Source: Solirubrobacteraceae bacterium (lineage in GTDB: Bacteria; Actinomycetota; Thermoleophilia; Solirubrobacterales; Solirubrobacteraceae). From it: a stretch of DNA of 13,742 nt. The notes under the pieces are model-generated. The model searched no databases and was not told the DNA's origin. It worked only from the letters and a program-made list of their open reading frames with translations. Where the stretch lies: contig JAUJME010000020.1 in the NCBI GenBank assembly GCA_030447005.1, forward strand, positions 1,588-15,329. The letters are read 5' to 3'. Position numbers and translations under genes: made by a program. How positions within the stretch are numbered: the stretch's first letter is position 1; each line of letters begins with the position of its first letter. Positions 6,998-13,357 of this stretch are shown piece after piece.

Positions 6998-7801
6998 CTA
7001 CCGCGACCGCGCGACCGTGCGCAGCCGCCGGCGCCACCGGCCGGCGCCCGCCGGGGCGGCGAGGGGCGGGGGCTCGGGGAGCGGGGCGCCGGCGAGCATC
7101 GCGGCCGGGACCTCCTCCGTCAGCCACGGGCCGCGGGCGCCCATCCCGGGGATCTCCCGCTCCGCAGCGGCGACCGCGGCGGCGACCCCGGGCGGGCGGC
7201 GGAGCGCGTCGTGGGCGTCGGACGCGATGACGTGGACGAGGTCCTCGCGCAGCAGCCGCAGCGAGAACTCCCGGACGCGCGAGCCGAAGGCGCCCGTCAC
7301 CGCGCCCGCGGTGAGCTGCACCCGCACGCCGGAGCGCACGAGCCGGGTCAGCCGAGCCGGATCGCGCTGGAAGGCCGCGCAGCGCTCTGGATGGGCGAGC
7401 AGGACCGCGTGGTCGCGGGCGACGACCGCGTGGACGAGCGACTCGAATTCCTGCATGGAGGCGAACGGGCTCTCGAGGAGCACCCACGGGCCGCCGCCGA
7501 GCCCGAGCCCGGAGAGCTCCTCGTCGCTGAGGTCGGGGACCCGCGTGAGCGCGATCTCGCCGCCGGCGACGACGTCGACGCCGATGCCCGCCGCGCGCAG
7601 GTGGCCGTTGAGCTCGTCGACGGCGGCCGGGATCGCCGCCGGCTCGATGAAGCGGCTGTCGTTGACGTGCGGCGTGGCCGCCAGCACCGCGGTCCCCGCC
7701 GCCTCGGCGGCGCGCGCGAGCTCGAGCGAGCCCTCGAGCGTCGCGGGCCCGTCGTCGACCCCCGGCAGCACGTGGGTGTGGAGGTCGATCGAGCGCACCA
7801 C
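6998..7801 (-). CDS. PHP-family protein-tyrosine phosphatase, CpsB/YwqE-like
   Basis: A 267-residue manganese-dependent phosphatase of the PHP superfamily, expected to dephosphorylate the BY-kinase tyrosine cluster and so tune EPS export. Metal-binding motifs typical of CpsB are present: DLHTHVLPGVDDG (6-18, His8/His10), ATPHV (42-46, His45), GGEI (Glu82), LAHPER (135-140, His137) and ASDAH (193-197, Asp195/His197). The C-terminal 30 or so residues are Pro/Ala/Arg-rich and probably disordered. The start is one of two tandem GTG codons (7801 or 7798). A TACATT box ends five bases upstream of the first, suggesting a near-leaderless mRNA. It is divergent from the UspA gene and convergent with the epimerase/microprotein pair. 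In many bacteria the phosphatase lies next to its kinase; here they are about four kilobases apart. Confidence 0.9.
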   Translation of the reverse strand: MVRSIDLHTHVLPGVDDGPATLEGSLELARAAEAAGTAVLAATPHVNDSRFIEPAAIPAAVDELNGHLRAAGIGVDVVAGGEIALTRVPDLSDEELSGLGLGGGPWVLLESPFASMQEFESLVHAVVARDHAVLLAHPERCAAFQRDPARLTRLVRSGVRVQLTAGAVTGAFGSRVREFSLRLLREDLVHVIASDAHDALRRPPGVAAAVAAAEREIPGMGARGPWLTEEVPAAMLAGAPLPEPPPLAAPAGAGRWRRRLRTVARSR

Positions 7802-7806
7802 CTCCC

Positions 7807-7812
7807 AATGTA
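7807..7812 (-). promoter_or_regulatory. -10 element of the CpsB-like phosphatase gene
   Basis: TACATT on the minus strand lies 5 bases before GTG 7801 and 8 before GTG 7798, where transcription would begin at or next to the start codon. It lies back to back with the UspA -10 at 7822-7827. Confidence 0.5.
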
Positions 7813-7821
7813 CGGACGCCT

Positions 7822-7827
7822 TATGAT
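7822..7827 (+). promoter_or_regulatory. -10 element of the uspA-like gene
   Basis: TATGAT is a near-consensus -10 hexamer in an otherwise GC-rich spacer. It would give a leader of about 35-40 bases, which contains the GAGGAG ribosome binding site at 7858-7863. No convincing -35 hexamer was found. Confidence 0.55.
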
Positions 7828-7870
7828 CGCCCGCGCTCAGGCTCGGCGGCGACAGACGAGGAGTGGATGG

Positions 7871-8314
7871 ATGTTCGGATCGATCGTGGTGGGCACGGAC
7901 GGGTCGGACACGGCGCGCCAGGCAGTGCGCGAGGCGGTCGACCTCGCCAAGCAGCTCGGGGCCACGGTCGACATCGTGTCGGCCTACGAGCCCGTCTCCA
8001 GCCAGCGCCTGCGCGAGGAGTCCCGCCAGGCGCCGCAGGACCTCCAGTGGACGATCACGCCCCGCGAGGACGTCGACGCGACGCTCGAGGAGGCGCGCGA
8101 GGTGGTTGGCAGCTCGGGCGTCAGCGTGCAGACCTTCGCCCGCGAGGGCGATCCGGCCGACGCCATCCTCGACGTGGCCGAGGAGCGCGGCGCGGACCTC
8201 ATCGTGGTGGGCAACAAGGGCATGACCGGGGCCAAGCGCTTCCTGCTCGGATCCGTGCCCAACAAGGTCTCCCACCACGCCCCGTGCAGCGTCCTGATCG
8301 TCCGGACGACCTGA
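7871..8314 (+). CDS. Universal stress protein (UspA family)
   Basis: A 147-residue single-domain Usp protein, cytoplasmic and probably dimeric. The N-terminal strand IVVGTDGS (5-12) contains the adenine/ATP-site Asp10. The C-terminal nucleotide-binding signature G-x2-G-x9-GS is intact (Gly114, Gly117, Gly127-Ser128), so this is an ATP-binding type. It ends with the usual PCSVLIVR strand. ATG 7871 is fixed by a strong GAGGAG seven bases upstream (7858-7863); the ATG at 7867 is out of frame. It has a leadered promoter, unlike several neighbours. It is divergent from the phosphatase gene. The stimulus it responds to cannot be told from the sequence. Confidence 0.95.
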   Translation: MFGSIVVGTDGSDTARQAVREAVDLAKQLGATVDIVSAYEPVSSQRLREESRQAPQDLQWTITPREDVDATLEEAREVVGSSGVSVQTFAREGDPADAILDVAEERGADLIVVGNKGMTGAKRFLLGSVPNKVSHHAPCSVLIVRTT

Positions 8315-8331
8315 ACCGCCCCCCGTTTGGG

Positions 8332-8337
8332 TAGGGT
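8332..8337 (+). promoter_or_regulatory. -10 element of the small membrane protein gene at 8347
   Basis: TAGGGT, part of a GGTAGGGTCGA string, lies nine bases before GTG 8347. The same GGTAGGGTCG string precedes the genes at 12425 and 13619. Confidence 0.5.
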
Positions 8338-8346
8338 CGAGGTCCG

Positions 8347-8538
8347 GTGAGCGTCTTCTCCGGACACGACATGCTCTTCCTCCTGGCCGCTCCGGCGGTC
8401 GCCGGGGTGGTCGGCGCGGCCGTCTTCCTGCGGGCCCGCGCGCAGTCGCGCGCGCTCCGCCGCCGGGCCGCCGAGGTCGCCGAGCCTCAGCGCAGCGGCG
8501 TGGTGGCGCGCGCGGCGTCGACGACGCCGGCGCCGTAG
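8347..8538 (+). CDS. Small single-pass membrane protein of unknown function
   Basis: A 63-residue frame from a GTG start encodes a short polar N-terminus, one transmembrane helix (about 9-28, MLFLLAAPAVAGVVGAAVFL), then an Arg-rich cytoplasmic-type tail (RARAQSRALRRRAAEV). The positive-inside rule puts the C-terminus in the cytoplasm. The TAGGGT box nine bases upstream supports real expression. I recognise no family. Its last 52 bases overlap the 3' end of the protease gene on the other strand, and the tail there (VVARAASTTPAP) is low-complexity, so the final third may simply be read-through until a stop. Confidence 0.55.
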   Translation: MSVFSGHDMLFLLAAPAVAGVVGAAVFLRARAQSRALRRRAAEVAEPQRSGVVARAASTTPAP

Positions 8539-9830
8539 CCCGACGCGCGGTTCTGCGGGTTGTCGGTCGCCGTCCGCTTGAGGTGGGCGGCCAGCTGGCG
8601 CGGCGACGGGCGGCGGCCGATGACGCCCGAGGCGATGACGAGCGCCGCGGTGGCGCTCACGTGCGGGGCGGCCATCGAGGTGCCGACGTAGCCGCTCGGG
8701 ATCCCGAACCGCCGCACGGAGCCCAGGAAGGTGAGCTGGAAGATGTCGCGGCCCGGCTTCTCGGCCGGCCGGCAGCGCCCGTCGCCCTCGATCGGCGCGT
8801 CCGGTCCGCCGCCCGGCGCGGCGATGTCGAGCCCGGGCCCGCGGTTGGAGTAGTCGGCCAGGCAGCCGTGCTCGGTGACCGCGCCGACCGAGAGGACGAG
8901 CGGCGAGCGCGCAGGGTAGGCGACGGCGCTCGCGCTCGCGTTGCCCGACGCGCCGACCACCAGCGCGCCGCGGCTGTCGGCGTAGCGCAGGGCGGAGAGC
9001 ACCTCGGGGATCCCGGCGCGCGTGACGTCCGCGGAGAACTCGAAGGAGAGGTTGATGACCTGGGCGCCGTTGCGGGCGGCGTAGCGGATCCCCCGCGCGA
9101 TGTCGGGCGCCGCGCCGGCGCCCGTGGCGTCGAGGACCCGGACGGGCATGATCCGCGCCCCGTAGGCGAGCCCCGTCAGTCCGATGCCGTTGTTGGCGGA
9201 CTCGGCGATCGTCGAGGCGACGTGGGTGCCGTGGCCGTTCTGGTCGTGCGGCTGGGCGTCGCGGGCGACGAAGTCGTAGCCCTTGCGCAGCCGGCGCGGC
9301 GAGATGTCGGGGGAGCGGCGGAAGCGCCCGCGGTCGGCGTAGGCGACGCCCGTGTCGAGGACCGCGACGGTCACGCCCGCCCCGCCCGGCCGGCCGGCCG
9401 CGATCAGGTTCCCCCAGGCCTCGGGCGCGTTGACCCCCGTGCCGGCCAGGAAGTTCCACTGGAGCTGGGCCCATCCGTGCGGCTGGCCGGAGCTGCCCGG
9501 GTCGTTCGGGAAGAACGCGCTCGCCCGCGCGATGTGGACCGGGTTGGCCGACACGACTCCAGGCCGGCGCTCGAGCTCGCGGACCGTCTCGGCGACGCTC
9601 TCGCCGTCGCGGATCTCGAGCGTGCGCGTGCGCGGCGCGAAGGCCTGCGGGCCCCCGGTACCGGTCGCCCGCTGGATGGCGGCGCGCTCGGCGCGGTCGA
9701 CCCCGGCGGCGTAGCGCACGACGACCTCGCCCGGCCGGTAGGCCGCCGGGGCCGCCGCCGGCGCCCACAGGCCCACCGCGGCCGCGACGACGGCGGCCGC
9801 CCCGAGACTGCGCATGGGGGACGGGGGCAT
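8487..9830 (-). CDS. Secreted subtilisin-like serine protease (family S8)
   Basis: A 447-residue exported peptidase. The signal peptide (MPPSPMRSLGAAAVVAAAVGLW, shown in part) is followed by a likely cleavage after APAA near residue 30. A short inhibitor-I9-like prodomain follows (about 31-100, with VVVRYAAGVDR and RRPGVVSANPV). The catalytic triad is intact: Asp159 in AVLDTG, His200 in GHGTHVAS and Ser385 in GTSMAAPHV, with oxyanion Asn297 in ASGNAS. Two cysteines (323 and 353) could form a disulfide. ATG 9830 was chosen because it gives a normal signal peptide. An upstream GTG at 9866 would add 12 residues and ATG 9815 would remove five; neither has a strong ribosome site. It is convergent with and overlaps the small membrane gene at 8347, and is divergent from tadA. 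Its substrate is unknown. Confidence 0.92.
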   Translation of the reverse strand: MPPSPMRSLGAAAVVAAAVGLWAPAAAPAAYRPGEVVVRYAAGVDRAERAAIQRATGTGGPQAFAPRTRTLEIRDGESVAETVRELERRPGVVSANPVHIARASAFFPNDPGSSGQPHGWAQLQWNFLAGTGVNAPEAWGNLIAAGRPGGAGVTVAVLDTGVAYADRGRFRRSPDISPRRLRKGYDFVARDAQPHDQNGHGTHVASTIAESANNGIGLTGLAYGARIMPVRVLDATGAGAAPDIARGIRYAARNGAQVINLSFEFSADVTRAGIPEVLSALRYADSRGALVVGASGNASASAVAYPARSPLVLSVGAVTEHGCLADYSNRGPGLDIAAPGGGPDAPIEGDGRCRPAEKPGRDIFQLTFLGSVRRFGIPSGYVGTSMAAPHVSATAALVIASGVIGRRPSPRQLAAHLKRTATDNPQNRASGYGAGVVDAARATTPLR

Positions 9831-9891
9831 GGAGAGGGCTGCTTCTTGGAACAGGCGGAAGCTCACGCCCGCCGGCCCTGGTTACAACATC

Positions 9892-9933
9892 ATGGAGGCC
9901 CGAAAGTTTCCCGGCAACCCACAACCGTCATGA
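9892..9933 (+). CDS. Possible 13-codon leader peptide overlapping the tadA start
   Basis: An ATG at 9892 opens a 13-codon frame (MEARKFPGNPQPS) whose TGA stop (9931-9933) overlaps the tadA ATG (9930-9932) as ATGA. tadA itself has no visible Shine-Dalgarno, so translational coupling from this frame is possible. The leader frame has no ribosome site either, and could be chance. Confidence 0.25.
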   Translation: MEARKFPGNPQPS

Positions 9934-10400
9934 CCGGCCCCACCCACTCCGACGAGACCTTCATGCGCCTGGCGATCGCCGCGGCGCAGCGCGCCCTCGA
10001 GCACGACGACGTCCCGGTCGGCGCGGTCGTCGTCCGCGGGTCCGAGGTGGTGGGGACGGGGCGCAACGAGCGCGAGCGGCTCGGCGACCCGACCGCCCAC
10101 GCCGAGACCCTCGCCCTGCGGGAGGCCAGCCGGGCGCTCGGGAGCTGGCGGCTGCTCGACACCACGCTGTACGTGACGCTCGAGCCCTGCGCGATGTGCG
10201 CGGGGGCGATCGTCCTCGCCCGCGTGCCGCGGGTGGTCTTCGGGACCCACGACCCCAAGGCGGGCGCCGCGGGCAGCGTCCTCGACGTCCTCGCCGAGCC
10301 CCGCCTCAACCACCGCCCGCTCGTCGAGGGCGGGGTGCTCGCGGCGGAGTGCGCGGGCCTGCTGACGGACTTCTTCGCCCAGCGGCGGGCGAGCCGGTGA
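9930..10400 (+). CDS. tadA: tRNA adenosine(34) deaminase
   Basis: A 156-residue zinc deaminase that converts A34 to inosine in the tRNA anticodon wobble position (tRNA-Arg(ACG) in most bacteria). The cytidine/deoxycytidylate deaminase fold motifs are intact: HAE (57-59, zinc ligand His57 and proton-shuttling Glu59) and PCAMCAGAI (86-94, zinc ligands Cys87 and Cys90). DVPVGAVVV (27-35) and FGTHDPKAGAAGS are also characteristic of TadA rather than other deaminases. Length matches the family. ATG 9930 is used; Met12 is an alternative. The stop overlaps the GTG of the following acetyltransferase by four bases, so the two are co-transcribed and probably coupled. Confidence 0.95.
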   Translation: MTGPTHSDETFMRLAIAAAQRALEHDDVPVGAVVVRGSEVVGTGRNERERLGDPTAHAETLALREASRALGSWRLLDTTLYVTLEPCAMCAGAIVLARVPRVVFGTHDPKAGAAGSVLDVLAEPRLNHRPLVEGGVLAAECAGLLTDFFAQRRASR

Positions 10401-10942
10401 GGGTCGAGGCGCTCTCGCCCGAGGGCGCCCGCGCCGAGCGCGAGCGCCTCGAGGCCCTCTACTACGCGGCCTTCTCGCCGCCGCCCTACGCCGAGTCGCT
10501 CGCCGAGGCGCAGGCGTTCGGCGCCCTCGTGGACCGCGACTCCCGCCGCCTCGGCTTCGCCGGCTTCCTCGCCCGCGACCCGTCGGGGCGCCCCGCCGGG
10601 CTCGTCTACGGCTACGACACCCCGGCCGAGCCGCCCGAGGGCGCGTGGTGGGGGCGTCTGCTCGCGGCGGTCGGGCCGGAGCGGGCGGGGGAGTGGATCC
10701 TCGGGCAGTTCGCCTTCTGCTGGTTCGCGGTCGCGCCCGAGCTCCAGGGGCAGGGGATCGGCTCGGCGCTCTACGACGCGGTGATGGCGCGGGTGAGCAG
10801 CCCGCGCGCGTGGCTCGTGACCCACGGCGACGGCTCGCCGGCGCGCGAGATGTACGACCGCCGCGGCTGGCAGGAGCTCGCGCGCGCCGAGCTCGGGTGG
10901 GTTCCGGGGGAGCGCGCCGTCATGGGCCTGCGGCTGGCCTGA
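10397..10942 (+). CDS. GNAT-family N-acetyltransferase
   Basis: A 181-residue acetyl-CoA-dependent transferase. The acetyl-CoA binding motif A is clear: FAVAPELQGQGIGSALYDAVM (110-130, given in part), with the Q-x-x-G-x-G signature at Gln117, Gly120 and Gly122. A later REMYDRRGW segment (150-158) is the common C-terminal 'YerrGF'-like GNAT feature. GTG 10397 overlaps the tadA stop as GTGA, which fixes the start. The last 23 bases overlap the 3' end of the convergent phosphoesterase gene. Its substrate is unknown; linkage to tadA is conserved spacing within this window but does not itself indicate a tRNA role. Confidence 0.88.
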   Translation: MRVEALSPEGARAERERLEALYYAAFSPPPYAESLAEAQAFGALVDRDSRRLGFAGFLARDPSGRPAGLVYGYDTPAEPPEGAWWGRLLAAVGPERAGEWILGQFAFCWFAVAPELQGQGIGSALYDAVMARVSSPRAWLVTHGDGSPAREMYDRRGWQELARAELGWVPGERAVMGLRLA

Positions 10943-11714
10943 GCCTGCCGAGCACCGCCGCCTTGACGTGCGCGGCGCGGGCGCGCCGCGAGGGCGGGCG
11001 ATGATGGGCCCCGGGCGGCAGGCCGCGGTCGGCGAGCGCCCGGCGCGTGGCATCGTGGTCGTAGGCGAGCGACCGCAGCCGGGCCTCCCCGCGGTCGGCG
11101 TCGAGGACGAGGTAGCGCGCGAGCGGCCGTCGCTCGCGGGCCTGGCCGACGCTGCCGGGGTTGAGCAGGAGCCGGTCGCCGGCCTCGAGGGCGACGGGGC
11201 GCCCGCGGCGATGGCGCAGCTCGCCCCGTGCGGCGCTGAAGGCGCGCGGCGCGTGGGTGTGGCCGAGGATCAGCACCGCGGCCGCGGGCCGGCGCGCCGC
11301 CAGGCGCTCGAGCTGGGTCGCCGCCGCCGCCCGGGAGGTCACGTAGGTCTCGGGGTCGTCGAGCGAGCCGTGGGCGACCGTCACCGGACCGTCGTCGAGC
11401 GAGGCGGGCAGCCCGGCCAGCACCCCGCGGGCCTCCTCCCCGAGCTCGCGCCGCGCGTACTCGAGCGTCTCGCGCACGAGCCCGCCCGTGCGCTCGAGCG
11501 GCAGGTCGCCGAGCACGAGGAGGTCGTGGTTGCCGGCCACGCAGCGGACCCCCGCCTCCGCGAGGCGCGCGAGGCACTCCCGCGGCTGCGGGCCGTAGCC
11601 GACCAGGTCCCCGGCGCAGAGCACCCGGTCGACCCCCGCGCGATCGAGGGCGGCGAGGACCGCCTCGAGCGCCGCCAGGTTGGCGTGGACGTCGGAGATG
11701 ACGCCGTAGCGCAT
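10920..11714 (-). CDS. Calcineurin-like metallophosphoesterase (YfcE/MJ0936-type)
   Basis: A 264-residue dimetal phosphoesterase. All five signature blocks are present in order: ISDVHAN (6-12, Asp8/His10), GDLVGYGP (35-42, Asp36), GNHD (61-64, Asn62/His63), AHGS (114-117, His115) and GHTH (151-154), followed by LLLNPGSVGQ, typical of small YfcE-like phosphodiesterases. The last 45 or so residues are basic and Pro/Ala-rich, longer than the usual family end, and may be disordered. The ATG at 11714 lies eight bases after a TACGGT box, so the mRNA is probably leaderless or nearly so. It converges with and overlaps the acetyltransferase by 23 bases, and is divergent from the tRNA gene. Its physiological substrate is not predictable. 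Confidence 0.92.
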   Translation of the reverse strand: MRYGVISDVHANLAALEAVLAALDRAGVDRVLCAGDLVGYGPQPRECLARLAEAGVRCVAGNHDLLVLGDLPLERTGGLVRETLEYARRELGEEARGVLAGLPASLDDGPVTVAHGSLDDPETYVTSRAAAATQLERLAARRPAAAVLILGHTHAPRAFSAARGELRHRRGRPVALEAGDRLLLNPGSVGQARERRPLARYLVLDADRGEARLRSLAYDHDATRRALADRGLPPGAHHRPPSRRARAAHVKAAVLGRLRPAAGP

Positions 11715-11722
11715 GGGCGCGA

Positions 11723-11728
11723 ACCGTA
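11723..11728 (-). promoter_or_regulatory. -10 element of the metallophosphoesterase gene
   Basis: TACGGT on the minus strand ends eight bases before the ATG at 11714, consistent with a start of transcription at or just before the codon. Confidence 0.45.
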
Positions 11729-11748
11729 CCGCCGGCGGAGCGAGCCGC

Positions 11749-11754
11749 TACCGT
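11749..11754 (+). promoter_or_regulatory. -10 element of the tRNA-Ser gene
   Basis: TACCGT lies twelve bases before the first base of the mature tRNA, giving a short 5' leader for RNase P to remove. No clear -35 box was seen. Confidence 0.45.
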
Positions 11755-11766
11755 TTCGAGCTGCCC

Positions 11767-11856
11767 GGAGAGGTGGCAGAGCGGTTGAATGCGGCGGTCT
11801 CGAAAACCGTTATGGGCGTAACCCGTCCATCGGGGGTTCGAATCCCCCCCTCTCCG
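11767..11856 (+). tRNA. tRNA-Ser (anticodon CGA, reads UCG)
   Basis: The acceptor stem pairs GGAGAGG (11767-11773) with CCTCTCC (11849-11855), followed by discriminator G (11856). The anticodon loop CTCGAAA gives anticodon CGA. A long variable arm (around ATGGGCGTAACCCGTCCAT) marks a class II tRNA, and with the anticodon it identifies serine. The T arm has GGGGGTTCGAATCCCCC. CCA is not encoded. A frame antisense to this gene gives a well-known spurious peptide and is not a gene. The decayed LysR fragment starts only a few bases beyond the 3' end. Confidence 0.95.
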
Positions 11857-11861
11857 CTGTA

Positions 11862-12092
11862 GGGCCGGGTGTAGGGGATGACCGCGACGCCGTCGCCCGC
11901 CGCCACAGGGCGCGGACGCTCTGGTAGTCGGCGAACCCCGTGCCCGGTGAGCATGAGCGGCGTGCCGGTGTGTGTGAGCAGGCCGGCGAGCTGGTCGTAG
12001 CCCGGGGTCCGCTCGCTGCCGACGATGATCTTGTCCTTGAGGTCCTCGAGCGTGACCGCCGCCCGGCCGAGCAGCCGGTGGCCGGGCGGGAC
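11862..12092 (-). pseudogene. Remnant of a LysR-family regulator (effector-binding domain)
   Basis: On the minus strand the frame reads PPGHRLLGRAAVTLEDLKD, then IIVGSERTPGYDQLAGLL, recognisable as the middle of a LysR substrate-binding domain. Homology then moves to another frame (GFADYQSVRAL, about 11939-11908) and returns to the first (VAAGDGVAVIPY, about 11905-11871). This implies two compensating single-base shifts near 11937 and 11906. No DNA-binding helix-turn-helix is present, and the remnant stops beside the tRNA 3' end, so the gene is truncated at both ends. The family call rests on the LVAAGxGVAxxP signature and the preceding PxGHRL segment. Confidence 0.6.
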
Positions 12093-12149
12093 GGTTGAGC
12101 TGCGGCTGGACGTACGTCGCATCGGCATGGCGAGAACGCGCCACCACCG

Positions 12150-12415
12150 TCCGCCTTCGCCCGCACGCGCGAGACGCCGCTGAGCCATTCCTTCTGCCAG
12201 CACGTCGTCGACCGGCGCGAGCCGGTCGTCAGGGACGCCCGCGAGAACCCGCTCGTGAGCGACAACCTGGCGATCCGCGACCTCGACCTGATCGCCGTGA
12301 TCGATAACCGCCCGTGCCACTGGACACCCGACCAGCTGCGGCTGCTGAGGACCTGGGGCGCAGCGTGGAGACGGAGATCGAGCTGCGGGCGAGCTTGGCC
12401 GCCGCGACGGGGTAG
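12150..12415 (+). pseudogene. Remnant of a GAF-domain sensor protein
   Basis: The plus strand encodes TPLSHSFCQHVVDRREPVV, then RDARENPLVSDNLAIRDL, typical of GAF domains in actinobacterial sensor kinases and phosphatases. After DLIA the frame jumps directly to VIDNRPCHWTPDQLRLL. This suggests an in-frame deletion of the roughly 20-residue central strand that usually reads like 'YAGxPL...GSLCAID'. A one-base deletion near 12346 then shifts the frame, and the C-terminal helix (EDLGRSVETEIELRAS) continues in the new frame to TAG at 12413. No start codon or upstream domain is left; the 5' limit is approximate. The stop codon overlaps the -10 box of the next gene. Confidence 0.6.
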
Positions 12416-12418
12416 GGT
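12413..12418 (+). promoter_or_regulatory. -10 element of the SDR gene
   Basis: TAGGGT ends six bases before ATG 12425, the ideal distance for a leaderless mRNA. The TAG of this box is also the stop codon of the GAF remnant. Confidence 0.55.
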
Positions 12419-12424
12419 CGGCCC

Positions 12425-13333
12425 ATGCCCTCCGACTGGACCCTCGCCGGCCGCGCCGTCTTCGTCACCGGGGCCGCCCGCGGCATCGGGGCCGAGGTGT
12501 CGCGGCGGCTCGCCGCCCGGGGCGCCCGCGTGGCGCTCGTCGACCTCGAGGCCGACGTGCTGGCCGGCGTTGCGGCCGACTGCCCCGGCTCGGCCACCTT
12601 CGTCGCCGACGTCACCGACCCCGGCGCGCTGCAGGCGGCGGTCGACGGCGCGGTGGCGCAGCTCGGCGGCATCGACGTCGTCTTCGCCAACGCCGGCATC
12701 GCGCCGGTCGGCATGGTCCGCTCGATGGATCCGGCGGCGTTCGAGCGCACGCTCGAGGTCAACGTCACGGGGGTCTGGCGCACCGTCCGGGCCTGCCTGC
12801 CGCACGTCATCGAGCGCGGGGGCTACGTGCTGCCGGTCGCGTCGGTGGCGGCGCTCTCGCACCTGCCGGGCATGGCCGCCTACGCGGCGAGCAAGGCGGC
12901 GGTCGAGGCGTTCGCCGACGCGCTGAGCGCCGAGGTCGCCCACCTCGGCGTGGGCGTCGGCTGCGCCTACTTCTCCTTCATCGACACCCCGATGGTGCGC
13001 GGCGCCGACGCCGACCCGGTCGGCGGGCGCATGCGCGGCAAGCTGCGCGGCCCGATCGCCAGGACCTACCCGCTGGCCGGGGCCGCGGAGGCCGTCGTGC
13101 AGGGGATGGAGCGCCGCTCGCGCCGGGTGCTGTTCCCGGGCTGGATCCGCGTCCTCCTGCCGCTGCGCCACCTCGCCCAGCTCGCCACCGAGCTCGAGGG
13201 CCGGCGGCTGGCGCCGGAGGCCGACCGGATCGCCCAGGCGGAGGTCGACCGCCGTGGCGCGGCGGCGGCGTCGGCGCCGGTGGGGGAGGGCGGCGCCGCC
13301 GCGATGGCGGCCGTCGAGGCGCGCTCCGCATAG
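12425..13333 (+). CDS. Short-chain dehydrogenase/reductase (classical SDR)
   Basis: A 302-residue oxidoreductase. The cofactor motif is TGAARGIG (15-22). Asp40 at the end of the second strand (ALVDLE) favours NAD(H) over NADP(H). NAG (89-91) is the usual central motif, Ser140 (PVASVAAL) and Tyr153-x3-Lys157 (YAASK) complete the catalytic set, and IDTPM follows. It is about 50 residues longer than a minimal SDR; the C-terminal part (about 245-302) holds an amphipathic or hydrophobic segment (IRVLLPLRHLAQLATEL) and an Ala/Gly-rich tail. The ATG at 12425 lacks a Shine-Dalgarno but follows a TAGGGT box by six bases, so leaderless translation is likely. The substrate is unknown; a lipid or alcohol role is only a guess. 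Confidence 0.9.
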   Translation: MPSDWTLAGRAVFVTGAARGIGAEVSRRLAARGARVALVDLEADVLAGVAADCPGSATFVADVTDPGALQAAVDGAVAQLGGIDVVFANAGIAPVGMVRSMDPAAFERTLEVNVTGVWRTVRACLPHVIERGGYVLPVASVAALSHLPGMAAYAASKAAVEAFADALSAEVAHLGVGVGCAYFSFIDTPMVRGADADPVGGRMRGKLRGPIARTYPLAGAAEAVVQGMERRSRRVLFPGWIRVLLPLRHLAQLATELEGRRLAPEADRIAQAEVDRRGAAAASAPVGEGGAAAMAAVEARSA

Positions 13334-13357
13334 CACACCGGATCCCGGGGTAGCGGT

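Noticed and set aside
6991..7020. Short CGACCG/CGCGACCG repeats near the phosphatase stop as a possible terminator
   Set aside because: The repeats are direct rather than inverted, and no stable stem with a U-tract is formed.
7984..9924. 646-residue minus-strand open frame overlapping the protease
   Set aside because: It is an out-of-frame shadow of the protease and the antisense of uspA; Arg/Ala/Gly-rich with no motifs.
8583..9929. Plus-strand extension upstream of tadA in the same frame
   Set aside because: It is antisense to the subtilisin-like protease and low-complexity; TadA homology starts near 9930.
11748..11866. Minus-strand peptide antisense to tRNA-Ser (contains GGIRTPDGRV)
   Set aside because: This is a known type of spurious translation of the tRNA-Ser complement, not a protein.
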